Positions 1 to 10,681 are shown, counted from the first letter of the stretch. The stretch is DNA of 64,000 bases from Bacteroidaceae bacterium (GCA_024697785.1 JAILEU010000079.1:1-64000), one strand, 5' to 3'. Program-made: numbers and translations. Notes: generated from the sequence alone by a model not told the origin.

Positions 1-48
1 CGGCGCGAATTGCGCCATTTGTGACACTTCGATTGTTTGTTCTGTCAT
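1..48 (-). CDS. 5' end of a truncated CDS running off the window (MTEQTIEVSQMAQFAP...)
   Basis: Open frame from ATG (complement of 46-48) to the window edge; very short. Confidence 0.3.
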   Translation of the reverse strand, partial: MTEQTIEVSQMAQFAP

Positions 49-103
49 GCTGATTCCATTATGTATGTTTTTCTCCTTTTCCTGGCGGCGTAAGGAGTTT
101 TTC

Positions 104-196
104 TTAAAACGCAACTGGGTTTTAATAAAAACGCAGCTGTGTTTTAATTAGAACGCAATCGGGTTTTAATTAAAATCCAATTGCGTTTTAAGAAAA
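104..196. repeat. Tandem degenerate palindromes (AAAACGCAnCTGnGTTTTAAT-like)
   Basis: Three to four consecutive units: aaaacgcaactgggttttaat / aaaacgcagctgtgttttaat / gaacgcaatcgggttttaat / aatccaattgcgttttaag. Confidence 0.7.
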
Positions 197-412
197 GAGA
201 AAGGGAATGTCCCTGTCTCTGTGGCTTTTCTGCGATAAAGGGCGAATAACGCTTCGGACTGTAGTGTGACGCAGAAATTGTGCGTCACACGTGCGTCATG
301 CGTTGCGTCACACTTTATCCGTCAAGGAATCTGTGCGTTAGATGAGGTGTGACGCACGCGACGCAGAAAAACAACTTTTTTGTGGGGGAGAGGCGTTTTT
401 CTGCGGGGGCGA

Positions 413-895
413 TTACTCTTTCAGGAAGCTGCCGTCGAACGTGAGGGGGAGAATCTGGCTGACGCTCTCGAAGACATAGACGCCCTGTGTGCCGTAGAGC
501 AGGATGCGCATGGGGCGTCGGGAGCGTGTCTCCGTCTCTAGCATCACCTGGCGGCAGGCGCCGCAGGGCGGGGTGGGGGTAGGCGTCAGTCCGTTTGCGT
601 CGGCCGCCGCGATGGCCAGCGCATCAACGGCGCGGTCGGGGTACTGCGCTCCGGCGTAGAACAACGTGGTGCGCTCGGCGCAGAGGCCCGACGGGAAAGC
701 CGCGTTCTCCTGATTGCTGCCGGTGACCACCGTGCCGTCGTCCAGGCGTGCTGCCGCACCCACATGGAAATGGCTGTAAGGCGCATAGCTGCGTTGCGTC
801 GCCTCCTGGGCTGCCAGCACCAGCGCGCGGTCGGCATCGGAAAGTTCGTCGAAGGGGTATAGCGTGTAGTGGCACACGTGAGTGAATTCTTTCAT
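413..895 (-). CDS. cdd: Cytidine deaminase
   Basis: Zinc/catalytic motifs (...GLCAERTTLF... and TPPCGACRQVMLE); start trimmed to MKEFTHV at 895. Confidence 0.9.
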   Translation of the reverse strand: MKEFTHVCHYTLYPFDELSDADRALVLAAQEATQRSYAPYSHFHVGAAARLDDGTVVTGSNQENAAFPSGLCAERTTLFYAGAQYPDRAVDALAIAAADANGLTPTPTPPCGACRQVMLETETRSRRPMRILLYGTQGVYVFESVSQILPLTFDGSFLKE

Positions 896-998
896 TTTCT
901 TTCGCAGATTTTCTGCAAAAATAAAGGAACTGTTGCATAAAAACAAAAAATTCTGTATTTTTGTGCGCTGAAACCCATAAGAATCCTCTTTTTAAACG

Positions 999-1880
999 AT
1001 GAGACGCCTTCTTCTGACTGTTTTCGTGGCTGCCACGACCCTATCTGCCTCGGCGCAGAACCAGCAATATCTCACATACATCAATGAGCATAAAAGTCTG
1101 GCTGTTGACCAGATGAAGAAATACCACATCCCGGCCAGCATCACGCTGGCGCAGGCGTTGCTGGAGTCGGGCGCCGGTCAGAGCGAGCTGGCCCGCAAGA
1201 GCAACAATCACTTCGGCATCAAGTGTCACGACTGGGCCGGGCGCAAAGTCTATCACGACGACGACCAGCGCGACGACTGCTTCCGCGTCTATAAGTCCGT
1301 CCGCGACTCGTACGAAGACCACTCCATCTTCCTCTCGTCGCACCAGCGCTACTCAGGCCTCTTCCGGCTGAAGCCGACCGACTATGTCGGCTGGGCACGC
1401 GGGCTGAAGACGGCAGGCTATGCCACCAGCTCGACGTATGCCGACCGGCTCATCAACATCATCGAGTCGTACAGCCTCGACCGCTACGACTCAGACAACT
1501 GGAAGTACGCCCCCACCTACTATCCCGAAAGTCCCCACACGCCCCATCTGGCCAACGGCCTGGTGTACGTCATCGCCCGTCAGGGCGACACCATGCAGGG
1601 CATCGCCGACGAATTCAAGATTCCGCGCAGCAAGCTCATCCGCTACAACGACCTCTACAAGACCTACGTCCCCCAGAAGGGCGACATCATCTACCTGCAT
1701 CGCAAGAATGCCCGCGCCCAGAAGGGCTATGCCCTCCACATCGTCAAGGACGGCGAGAGCATGTACCTCATCTCGCAGATGTACGGCATCCGCCTGGCCC
1801 GCCTCTATAAATTAAATAAGGATAAGGGCGACATCTATACCTACAGCCCCCGTGTGGGCGACCTCATCCGCCTCCGCTGA
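999..1880 (+). CDS. Secreted glucosaminidase (GH73-like) with C-terminal LysM repeats
   Basis: Signal peptide; ITLAQALLESGAGQSELARKSNNHFGIKCH; two LysM-like repeats. Confidence 0.88.
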   Translation: MRRLLLTVFVAATTLSASAQNQQYLTYINEHKSLAVDQMKKYHIPASITLAQALLESGAGQSELARKSNNHFGIKCHDWAGRKVYHDDDQRDDCFRVYKSVRDSYEDHSIFLSSHQRYSGLFRLKPTDYVGWARGLKTAGYATSSTYADRLINIIESYSLDRYDSDNWKYAPTYYPESPHTPHLANGLVYVIARQGDTMQGIADEFKIPRSKLIRYNDLYKTYVPQKGDIIYLHRKNARAQKGYALHIVKDGESMYLISQMYGIRLARLYKLNKDKGDIYTYSPRVGDLIRLR

Positions 1881-1904
1881 TTCATAAACCATATACGATA
1901 CGCC

Positions 1905-2939
1905 ATGAAGATATTGATTATTGGTGGCACGGGCACCATCAGCAGCGCCATCACCCGTCAGCTTTCCGAGAGCGGCCACGAGCTGTGGCTGCTGAATCGC
2001 GGCAACCGCAAGAGTGAAGTACCGTCAAATGTCCGTCAGGTCGTCTGCGACATCAACGACGAGGCCGGGGTGCTGCGTCAGGTGGGCAGCGAACGGTTTG
2101 ATGCCGTCTGCGAGTTCATCGGCTTTGTGCCGTCGGACGTGGAGCGCGACATCCGTCTCTTCCGCGGCCGCACCCGCCAGTACGTCTATATCTCGTCGGC
2201 TTCGGCCTACGCCAAGCCCGCCGCCAGCCACGTCATCACCGAAGGCACGACGCTCGCCAATCCCCATTGGCTCTACTCTCGCAACAAGATTGCCTCGGAA
2301 GAGGTGCTGATGAAGGCCTACCGCGAAAGCGGCTTCCCCGTCACCATCGTCCGCCCCAGCCACACCTATTGCGAGCGGAGTGTGCCCGTGAGCATCCACG
2401 GCCCGAAAGGCAGCTGGCAGGTGCTGCGCCGGATGATGGACGGCAAGCAGGTGCTGGTGCAGGGCGACGGCTCGTCGCTCTGGACCATGACGTGGAACGA
2501 GGATTTCGCCCGCGGCTTCATCGGCCTTCTGGGCAATCCCAAGGCCATCGGCGAAGCGTTCCAGATCATGAGCGACGAGTCGTTGACGTGGAATCAGATA
2601 TACCAGAGCATCGCCCATGCTCTCGGCGTCAGCTTCCGCCCCTATTACGTCGCCTCGGATTTCCTGGCTGCCGTTTCGCCCAAGGAATGGGACTTCGAGG
2701 GCAACCTCCTGGGCGACAAGAGCGTATCGGTCGTGTTCGACTGCACGAAGCTGAAGCGTGCCGTGCCCGGCTTTCAGGCAACAATACGCTACGACGAGGG
2801 CGTCCGCCGCTGTGTCGCCCACATCCTTCGTCACCCTGAGCTGCAGGTTGAAGACCCCGCCTTCGACGCGTGGTGCGACCGGGTCATCGCCGCGCAGGAG
2901 GCGGCCAGGCAAAGCCTCCTTCCGCCCCACACGGCGTAG
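1905..2939 (+). CDS. NAD-dependent epimerase/dehydratase (SDR family)
   Basis: N-terminal Rossmann motif MKILIIGGTGTISSAI. Confidence 0.85.
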   Translation: MKILIIGGTGTISSAITRQLSESGHELWLLNRGNRKSEVPSNVRQVVCDINDEAGVLRQVGSERFDAVCEFIGFVPSDVERDIRLFRGRTRQYVYISSASAYAKPAASHVITEGTTLANPHWLYSRNKIASEEVLMKAYRESGFPVTIVRPSHTYCERSVPVSIHGPKGSWQVLRRMMDGKQVLVQGDGSSLWTMTWNEDFARGFIGLLGNPKAIGEAFQIMSDESLTWNQIYQSIAHALGVSFRPYYVASDFLAAVSPKEWDFEGNLLGDKSVSVVFDCTKLKRAVPGFQATIRYDEGVRRCVAHILRHPELQVEDPAFDAWCDRVIAAQEAARQSLLPPHTA

Positions 2940-2978
2940 CAAACGCCATCCTTTTTCAAGAGAAATGAGGAGGGAGGA

Positions 2979-4199
2979 TTATTTCATCCTCCCCGTATAA
3001 GCGTCAACGCCCGAATTGTCGAAGGACTGGGCGAAGAACTTCTCGGCTGCCTTATCGACAGCTGCCGACCAGGGCTGCGGGCCGCCGGCGCTCTGGATAA
3101 CCCAAAGCCGGAGCTCCTTCTTGTGCCAGTTGACGGAGCAGTTCGTGCCCCACGCGCCTCCGTGTCCGAACCACGCATTCTCGTTGTCCTCCACCGGAGC
3201 CGACAGGCCGAGCGAGTATCCGCTCATGCCCTCGGGGCGGGTGGAGCGTGCCAGGATGTTCTTGACCGTCTCTTCCTTGAGGATGCGCACGCCGTTCTGG
3301 CCCACACCCAGATTCATCAGCATCATGTAGAACTTCAGCTGGTCGTTGGCCGTTGTCCACAGCCCGGCGCCTGCCGAAGGAAACACGTGCGAGTCGTTGT
3401 ACGGCCGCTGTTCCCATGCCATCTCCTCGCGCCACTCGGCCGGAGCATCCGCCTTGTATTCATAGAGTTCAATCTTCTTCTTGAGCTGTTTGTCGGTGGG
3501 CCAGAACCACGTCGATTTCATGCCCAGCGGGTCCAGCACCTCCTTCTTGAGGTATTGTTCCCACTTCATGCCTGTGATGACCTCCACGACGGCGGCTCCG
3601 ATGTCGATGCCCGTGTTGGAGTAGAGCTCGCGTGTGCCCGGTTCGAACATCAGGGGCGAGGCGGCAGCAATAGAAGCCGTCTGGCGGAGTGGAGCGCCGC
3701 CCGACCATCCGCCTCCGCGGACGTCGCTACGCTTGGCGCTGATCTCGAAGGGGAAACCGCCTGTGTGGTTGAGCACCATGCGGACGGTCAGCACGTTCTT
3801 TGCCTTGTGGAGCGTCTTGATGCCGTCTTTCTCTCCGTCCAGCACCCACAGCTCGCCGAACTCAGGCAGGTACTTCGATACGGGGTCGTCGAGCGACAGA
3901 CGTCCTTCCTCCACCAGCTTAGCTATCGTCACACCGCAGAATCCCTTTGTCTGCGAACATTGCATGAAGACGTTGTCCATGCGGATTGGGCGTTTGGCCG
4001 CCACGTCGGCATAGCCGATGCAGCAGGTCTCCTGCACGCCGTCGTGATAGAACACGCTGATGGCGCCAGCCAGCTGACCGCTGTTCACGTAGGGTTGTAA
4101 TGCTTCCTGAGCATAATGAGTCTTAGAGTCTTTCGGCCCTGTTTTTGCTGACGCCGTCAGACAGAACGATGCAATCAGCAGGATGATTACTTTTCTCAT
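2979..4199 (-). CDS. Serine hydrolase, beta-lactamase class C family
   Basis: Signal peptide at MRKVIILLIASFCLTASA; VFMQCSQTKGFCG (SxxK), YSNTG, HGGAWG motifs. Confidence 0.85.
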   Translation of the reverse strand: MRKVIILLIASFCLTASAKTGPKDSKTHYAQEALQPYVNSGQLAGAISVFYHDGVQETCCIGYADVAAKRPIRMDNVFMQCSQTKGFCGVTIAKLVEEGRLSLDDPVSKYLPEFGELWVLDGEKDGIKTLHKAKNVLTVRMVLNHTGGFPFEISAKRSDVRGGGWSGGAPLRQTASIAAASPLMFEPGTRELYSNTGIDIGAAVVEVITGMKWEQYLKKEVLDPLGMKSTWFWPTDKQLKKKIELYEYKADAPAEWREEMAWEQRPYNDSHVFPSAGAGLWTTANDQLKFYMMLMNLGVGQNGVRILKEETVKNILARSTRPEGMSGYSLGLSAPVEDNENAWFGHGGAWGTNCSVNWHKKELRLWVIQSAGGPQPWSAAVDKAAEKFFAQSFDNSGVDAYTGRMK

Positions 4200-4663
4200 A
4201 CTCTTGTTACTATTAAAGATGAATGAATGCCTTTCAATGGTTTTTTCCTGTGGGGAAAAAGTATAAAACAACAATTACTTTTCAGCGTCTTTTGCAAAAG
4301 GATATATCACAACTAAGAAAAATATCACGGCAAAGGTATGAAAGAATTTTGTGATATGCAAGAAATATGCGAAAAAATCTTCCCGCCGACCAGGGCTGTA
4401 ATTAAATAAGGAAAGAGACGCGATTTGCGTCCGTAGCCTTTTGCGGATAGTCTTTTCTGCTCCGTTCGTCTGCTGACGTGTTCGTTCTGCCTGTGTATGT
4501 CTGCAAGAATATGCGAAAAAGTTCGTTTGGCCGCGAAAAAAAAACGGAAAAAGTTGCAAATGCAAAATTTTGTTATTTACTTTGCGGGTCATTAGTGGCG
4601 AAAAGTAGGCAACAAAAGAAAGTGATTGATAATTAATAAATGTTTAACTAAAAAAGTAAGCTT

Positions 4664-7600
4664 ATGAAACTGAGAAAATTACTTCTCTGTGGCGTATGTG
4701 CTCTGAGTGCTACCTTCGCATTTGCTCAGAACCAGACGTTCCCGTTCACGCTGACTACGGCCGACGGTCTGCCCGAACAGACTTCAGCTGCAGCAAACTC
4801 CTTCTCGAAGTGGATCTCTCCGACGTACACGTTCGACGAGCCTGTCACTTCATTCCGCTTAACGGTCACCCACACCAGCTGGCAGGATGCCTACAACACC
4901 AGCCGTAACGGTGGTAATGGCTACATCTTCTTCACCATGGGTGAGTTCTACCTCTACGATGCTGCCGGCAACCAGGTCGCGCTGACCGCCGACAACTTCT
5001 ATGGTAACGCTACCGAGTCCCCCGCCACCAACGACGGCGTCATCGGTAACCTGTGCGACGGCGATATCAGCACGCACTACCACACCATGTACAGCGCTAC
5101 CGAGGAGCCCCGTCCTATCGGTAAGGAGTACTATCTGGAAATCACCCTTCCCGAACCGATGCAGTCGTTCTCCTTCGGTTTCCAGAAGCGTAGCAACAGC
5201 GCCAACATCCCCAGCGAGATCATCGTGACCAAGGGTGGTGTCGATGCTGACCCCTATGCTGAGTTCGGCTTCCAGCTGGGCGAAAAGGTGACCGAAATCG
5301 AAGGCGGTGGCCTCTACGTCTTTGCTGACGAAGGCAACATCAAAACCGAAAACTGGGAAGGCGAGCTGACCACCTGGCTGGCCACCGGTAGAGATCCCCG
5401 TTACGAAAGCCCCGCCGGTACCGACAAGTACTATCGTATTCGTCGTACCCCCAATGTGGACTGCATCTTCGAGGCCATTCCCGCTGGCGACGGCAAGTTC
5501 TTCCTGAAGTCCTACCTCGGCGAATCCTACATCAAGGCTGCCAACGAATCCGACGGCTCCATCTTCGTCGATCAGACGCTCAGCGTTGCCGAAGCCGGTA
5601 AGTTCTCGCTCGATGAGGAAGGCTATCTGGTGTGCAACAACCACTACTATGCCACCAACAGCCAGGAGACCCTCGTGGCCTACGATCACGCCGTCCGCAT
5701 CCTCTCCATCTACAAGGCCAGCATCAACAACACGTACCTCCTGAAGGACCTCAACAAGCTGATTGCTGAAGCCGAGAGCGCTCTTGCCGCCAACAAGGAG
5801 AAGCTCGCGTCTGCTTCCGACGGCGAGATTGAAGCCCTCGAGGCTGCTATCGCCAATGCCAAGAAGGTGACCGACGCCAACACCGCCGAGGAGATTTCGA
5901 CGGCCAAGGCTGATGTCGATGCCGCTGCTGTCGCCTTCATGAAGCTCTACATCTATTATTATATGGACTACATCCAGGAGCTGCTCGACGAGGACAACTT
6001 CGGTATGTCCTTCGGCCAGTATCCTCTGGGCGACAAACCCAAGCTTGAGGCTAAGCTTGAGGAACTCCAGGCCGACGAAGAGAACCGCTCGTTCTCGTCG
6101 CTGAGCGATGTGTCCACCTATGTGGCTCAGCTCCTTGCCTTCTTCGATCAGATCCAGCCCATCCAGGAGTACGACACCCTCCCGCAGACCATCGTCGCTG
6201 CCGACGGTGAGAAGCAGCTGGGTACGCTGGTTGACTACGCGGGCTATCCCAACGTCTCGAGCAACAACAACAAGTACGTCTATACCTCGAAGACCTTTGT
6301 CCTTGAGCAGCCCATCGGCGACTTCTACGTGACCTTCGTCCACACCAACGACGGTGACCACGGCGGCGGCTACGAGTGCACCGCTCTGGCTAACTTCTCC
6401 GTCTTCGATGAGAACGGCGACGAGGTTGACCTCGCTTCCACCGACTTTGAGACCAACGCTCAGGAGTCCTCTGAGGGCCCGATGGAAGGCATCTGCGACA
6501 AGTACGACGACGGCACGCCCGATGTCAGCACCTACTGGCACTCGCTCTGGAGCAGCTCTGACAAGTCCACCGGCGAGCACTACATCCACGTGACGCTTCC
6601 CAAGACGCTCAGCGCCTTCAGCTTCCAGTACATCACCCGTGGCACGGGCATCGCCCCGAAGGAAATCGTGGTCGGTCTTGAGCCTTATCACTACATTCCC
6701 GATGCAACGGTCAACATCCGTCAGCAGATCACGAAGGCTTCTGAGCTCGACCCGAGCAAGTACTACATCTTCTACGGCAACATCGAGAAGGTTTCTGCCG
6801 GTAAGGATGGCACGGGCTTCTACGCAGGCCTCAGCTCCACCTATGGCAGCACGCCGATGAAGGAAGGCGTCTTCAAGGTCATTCCTGGCGAAGCCGAAGG
6901 CTCGTACAAGGTCAACTTCGTCGTTGACGGCATCTTCCTCACACGTCCTACTTCCTGGACATCCGCTACCTCTACCATCAACTCTGCCGAGGCTGGTGAG
7001 TTCTTCTTCACCGAGAGCGCTAACCTGGCCGACGCCTTCAAGGTCTGGGCTGGTCCCACGGAGGCCGACGAGGCTGACACCAAGTACATGCTTCAGGACT
7101 GGAGCGGCAACATGGGTTACTTCAAGATTGCCGGCGAAGGCTTTGAGGCTGACGATACCGACGGCGAGTCCGACTGGTATGTCTATGAGGTCGATCCCGT
7201 TGCTTACAACGTCTTTGTCACGCCTATCAAAAAGGCCTCTCAGCTCAACACCGAGGATCAGTACGCCATGTACGGTAACCTCGAGGTCGTCAGCAAGGGC
7301 GCTTCTGGCTCAGGCTTCTATCGTGGCTTGAATTCGCTGGGCGCTGGTGTACAGGCCAACAACTTCACGCTCTTCAAGCTCGAAGAGGGTGCTAACGGCA
7401 CGTACAAGATCCACTTCATCGATGACGATGTCTATCTGAAGGCTCCCACCTCATGGGCTGCTATGGCTACGACCGAGAATGCCGCTGAGGCTGGCGAGTT
7501 CGTCTTCGACGAGAGCAGCAACCTCTCTGGTGCATTCAAGATCTACGCTAAGGGCACGTTCGAGAAGGATAACGCTCAGATGGAAGGCCTCAACATGCTG

Positions 7601-8326
7601 CAAGACTGGGGCGAGTACATGGGTTCATTCCCCATCCCCTCTCTGGCCGATGACGATACCGACGGCGAGTCCGACTGGACGCTCTTCAAGGTCGGCGACC
7701 CGAACGAGGAGGAACTCTTCCTTGAGGACTTCCTTGGCGACTACGAGTACAGCTGGAACAACTACTGGGAGACCTCCGAGACCAAGACGTTCGACTGCAC
7801 GCTCGTTGCCGATCCCGATGTTGAGAACGGCATCATCATGCAGAGCTACTACAACGAAGGTCCGTGGAAGGGCGTCTTCGACGGCAAGGCTCACACCATC
7901 ACCTTCCCGGGTGCTCAGATCATCAACGACACCAACGACGAGCGCTGGTATGGTGTTGTCATGCGCACCAGCGGCATCGACGACGACATCATCTTCCAGA
8001 TCGACCTGCTCAACAACACCATCGTTGCCAGCGGCCAGATTGGTATCCAGTATGTCGATCGCTACTGGTACGAGACCCGCACCGGCGAAGCCAGCAATGG
8101 TGGTTGGTGGATGCTGTCCAGCTCTTGGACCAAGCTCACCAAGAAGGGTGGCGACGACCGCATCGACCAGCCCATCGTGGACAACGCTTCCGATGCTAAG
8201 GTGGTCAGCGTAAGCTTCTACACCGTCGGTGGCCAGGCTATTGCCGAGCCCGTCCAGGGTGTCAACATCGTCCGCACCGTCCTCTCCGACGGCACAGTCA
8301 AGACCGCAAAGGTGCTGGTGAAGTAA
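4664..8326 (+). CDS. Large secreted protein with duplicated beta-rich domains and a C-terminal sorting-like domain
   Basis: 1220-aa ORF; N-terminal signal MKLRKLLLCGVCALSATFAFAQ; C-terminal VVSVSFYTVGGQAIAEPVQGVNIVRTVLSDGTVKTAKVLVK resembles T9SS/type A sorting domains. Confidence 0.8.
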   Translation: MKLRKLLLCGVCALSATFAFAQNQTFPFTLTTADGLPEQTSAAANSFSKWISPTYTFDEPVTSFRLTVTHTSWQDAYNTSRNGGNGYIFFTMGEFYLYDAAGNQVALTADNFYGNATESPATNDGVIGNLCDGDISTHYHTMYSATEEPRPIGKEYYLEITLPEPMQSFSFGFQKRSNSANIPSEIIVTKGGVDADPYAEFGFQLGEKVTEIEGGGLYVFADEGNIKTENWEGELTTWLATGRDPRYESPAGTDKYYRIRRTPNVDCIFEAIPAGDGKFFLKSYLGESYIKAANESDGSIFVDQTLSVAEAGKFSLDEEGYLVCNNHYYATNSQETLVAYDHAVRILSIYKASINNTYLLKDLNKLIAEAESALAANKEKLASASDGEIEALEAAIANAKKVTDANTAEEISTAKADVDAAAVAFMKLYIYYYMDYIQELLDEDNFGMSFGQYPLGDKPKLEAKLEELQADEENRSFSSLSDVSTYVAQLLAFFDQIQPIQEYDTLPQTIVAADGEKQLGTLVDYAGYPNVSSNNNKYVYTSKTFVLEQPIGDFYVTFVHTNDGDHGGGYECTALANFSVFDENGDEVDLASTDFETNAQESSEGPMEGICDKYDDGTPDVSTYWHSLWSSSDKSTGEHYIHVTLPKTLSAFSFQYITRGTGIAPKEIVVGLEPYHYIPDATVNIRQQITKASELDPSKYYIFYGNIEKVSAGKDGTGFYAGLSSTYGSTPMKEGVFKVIPGEAEGSYKVNFVVDGIFLTRPTSWTSATSTINSAEAGEFFFTESANLADAFKVWAGPTEADEADTKYMLQDWSGNMGYFKIAGEGFEADDTDGESDWYVYEVDPVAYNVFVTPIKKASQLNTEDQYAMYGNLEVVSKGASGSGFYRGLNSLGAGVQANNFTLFKLEEGANGTYKIHFIDDDVYLKAPTSWAAMATTENAAEAGEFVFDESSNLSGAFKIYAKGTFEKDNAQMEGLNMLQDWGEYMGSFPIPSLADDDTDGESDWTLFKVGDPNEEELFLEDFLGDYEYSWNNYWETSETKTFDCTLVADPDVENGIIMQSYYNEGPWKGVFDGKAHTITFPGAQIINDTNDERWYGVVMRTSGIDDDIIFQIDLLNNTIVASGQIGIQYVDRYWYETRTGEASNGGWWMLSSSWTKLTKKGGDDRIDQPIVDNASDAKVVSVSFYTVGGQAIAEPVQGVNIVRTVLSDGTVKTAKVLVK

Positions 8327-8565
8327 AAAATGGTTAGAGGTTAGGGGTTAGAGGTTAGGGCGTATGCCTCTCCAACCTTTACCCAGACCCTCGTAAACCC
8401 TCTCAAGTGGGGCGGCCGAAAGGTCGCCCCACTTTTTTCGTGTCTGTACGTCTTGCCAGAAAAATATAAATGATTATCCGCCATCACCCGACAGACGGCC
8501 TGAAAGGCCAACAGCTTATAGCCCAGGGCATCGCCCTGGGTATAATTCAAGCACACATCATCCCA

Positions 8566-8618
8566 CGCCCTGAAGGGGCAAAAGCATTGTTATTAAAGGC
8601 TTTTGCCCCTTCAGGGCG
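8566..8618. repeat. 20-bp perfect inverted repeat (REP-like)
   Basis: CGCCCTGAAGGGGCAAAAGC-N13-GCTTTTGCCCCTTCAGGGCG. Confidence 0.85.
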
Positions 8619-8649
8619 AGAGTTTCTTATGCCGTTTGTACCCAGGGCG

Positions 8650-8806
8650 TTGCCCTGGGCTATGTTCTTGCTGCCCCTTCGGGGCGCTCCTTTCAATGCA
8701 ATTATCACGTTGCCCTGGGCTATGTTCTTGCTGCCCCTTCGGGGCGCTCCTTTCAATGCGATTATCACGTTGCCCTGGGCTATGTTCTTGCTGCCCCTTC
8801 GGGGCA
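8650..8806. repeat. 60-bp tandem repeat, about 2.6 copies
   Basis: ttgccctgggctatgttcttgctgccccttcggggcgctcctttcaatgcaattatcacg repeated at 8650 and 8710, partial at 8770. Confidence 0.95.
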
Positions 8807-8963
8807 CCATCGAGTGATTGCGGATAATCGTAAAAACCTATTACCGTCCGCTCAAAACCCCGAGGGGCTATAGCGGTCAGCCGTAATCTCATTTCAGCTT
8901 CTTTGCGGCCAGCCACAAAAAAACGGACATTCGCGTTATGAAACGTAAATGGGTTTGAAATTA

Positions 8964-9132
8964 GGGGGATTATCGTTTATCGTTTAACGTTTAATGTTTA
9001 ACGACCCTGATAACTTCGTTAATTGACAATTGACAATGGACAATGGATAATTCTCAATTTCCAATTATCAATTATCAATTGCGCCAAAGGCGCCAGACGT
9101 GTTCGTTAAACGTTAAACATTAAACGTTAAAC
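8964..9132. repeat. Inverted arrays of GTTAAACGTTAAAC / CAATTGACAATTGACAATGG repeats
   Basis: cgtttaacgtttaatgtttaacga ... tcgttaaacgttaaacattaaacgttaaac read directly. Confidence 0.8.
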
Positions 9133-9156
9133 CCAAATCTAAGGCCTCTTTGTAAG

Positions 9157-9227
9157 AGCGGAATACGGGAATCGAACCCGCCTCCTCGGCTTGGGAAGCC
9201 GATGCACTACCGATGTGCTAATTCCGC
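9157..9227 (-). tRNA. tRNA-Gly(CCC)
   Basis: GCGGAAT...ATTCCGC acceptor; anticodon loop TTCCCAA; T arm GCGGGTTCGATTCCCGT. Confidence 0.93.
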
Positions 9228-9256
9228 AAATCTGATTTCGGCTGCAAAGATAAGGA

Positions 9257-9391
9257 CAAAAATGCGATTAAGCAAGAGCAAAGGAAATTTTTTTCCTTTG
9301 CCGAGCGTGAGCATTTAAGACCGAAGGTCAAAAATGCGATTAAGCAAGAGCAACGGAAAAAATATTTTTCCTATGCCGAGCGTGAGCATTT
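9257..9391. repeat. Direct duplication of a ~60-bp hairpin repeat
   Basis: aaaatgcgattaagcaagagcaa(a/c)gga...ccgagcgtgagcattt present twice. Confidence 0.8.
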
Positions 9392-10570
9392 TCACATCTT
9401 CTTCACCACCAGCAGTTCGGTGGCGTCGGCGGGAACGCGGAAACGTTCGTCGCTGCGCAGGCCGACCACCCAGGCGATGTCGTTGCCGATGCAGAGCACC
9501 ATCTGGTTGTCGCGCTCGGCGCGGCTGAGGTGGGCGTCGGTAAGAAGGTCGCTGACGAGCTTTGTCCTTCCGCCCATGCCGAAGGGACAGAAGCGGTCGC
9601 CCTCCTGCCAGCGGCGCAGGGTGATGGGGGCGCCGAGCTGGCGTATGTCAAGGTAAAGGATGTCGCCGGAACGGCATAGGCCGTCCACCCCTGCTTTCTC
9701 TATGCTAAACCGTAGGCTGGGGATGGCTGCCTGGAGGCTGGCGACGGAACGGGGGATGAGCGTGGAGCGATGGTGGCGAAGGGCTTCAAGTAGGTTCTGC
9801 ACCTGGGTGCTGTTGTAGCCCGACGGGGCGAGGTAGTGGTGGAGGAGGGTAGTGGCCGCCTCGTCGGTCACCTTGCTGTCGCAGATGTCAGCCGTACCGC
9901 GCAGGTTGCGAGCCGTAGTGAGGATGTTTTGCACAGCGGCAGGATTCATCTCCTCCATGAGGGGCAACAGGCGATGGCGGACACGGTTGCGGGCATAGTC
10001 GTCGGTGGCGTTCGTGCTGTCGTCCACCCACGTCTGGCCGAGGGCGTTGAGATAGGTGGTGATGTCGTGGCGGGTGACGCCGAGCAGGGGACGCACGATA
10101 TGGCCGTTCCGGGGACGAATCCCCGTAAGCCCGTCGATGCCTGTGCCGCGGATGAGGTTCATGAGGACTGTCTCGGCGCTGTCCTCGGCATGATGGCCCA
10201 CGCAGATGGCGTCCAGCCCGTGGCGGATGCGCAGCTGCTCAAACGCCTCGTAACGCTGTTCGCGTGCCGCCATCTCGATGGACACCTTATGCTCGGAGGC
10301 ATAAACTGCCGTGTCGAAGTCCACCACGTCCAACTCAACCTTCAGCTGTTGGCATAGGTTACGCACGAACGCCTCGTCGCGTTCCGACTCCTCGCCGCGG
10401 AGGTGGAAGTTACAATGTACGGCGCGGCACGTATAGCCAAGGCTAATCATCACCCGCAGCAGCGCCACGCTGTCAGCCCCGCCACTTACGCAGACCAACA
10501 GATGGTCATCGGTACGGACGAGAGCATTTTGCTGGATAAAGTCACAGACGCTATGCTTGAAGTCTTTCAC
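9392..10570 (-). CDS. tilS: tRNA(Ile)-lysidine synthase
   Basis: PP-loop SGGADSVALLRV; GHHAEDSAETVLMNLIRGTGIDGLTGI. Confidence 0.93.
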   Translation of the reverse strand: MKDFKHSVCDFIQQNALVRTDDHLLVCVSGGADSVALLRVMISLGYTCRAVHCNFHLRGEESERDEAFVRNLCQQLKVELDVVDFDTAVYASEHKVSIEMAAREQRYEAFEQLRIRHGLDAICVGHHAEDSAETVLMNLIRGTGIDGLTGIRPRNGHIVRPLLGVTRHDITTYLNALGQTWVDDSTNATDDYARNRVRHRLLPLMEEMNPAAVQNILTTARNLRGTADICDSKVTDEAATTLLHHYLAPSGYNSTQVQNLLEALRHHRSTLIPRSVASLQAAIPSLRFSIEKAGVDGLCRSGDILYLDIRQLGAPITLRRWQEGDRFCPFGMGGRTKLVSDLLTDAHLSRAERDNQMVLCIGNDIAWVVGLRSDERFRVPADATELLVVKKM

Positions 10571-10681
10571 GCCGCGAAGATACGCATTTAATCAGAAAAA
10601 ACCCGCCCGGAATGAAAAAAAGTGCGCCTAAATGTTGGAAGTTCGGAATTTTGTCGTACCTTTGCGCCGCAATACGCTCTT

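Noticed and set aside
4859-6691. 610-aa minus-strand ORF
   Set aside because: Antisense shadow of the 1220-aa secreted protein, hydrophobic low-complexity translation
8470-8817. ORFs across the 60-bp repeats
   Set aside because: Translation is the repeat itself in several frames on both strands
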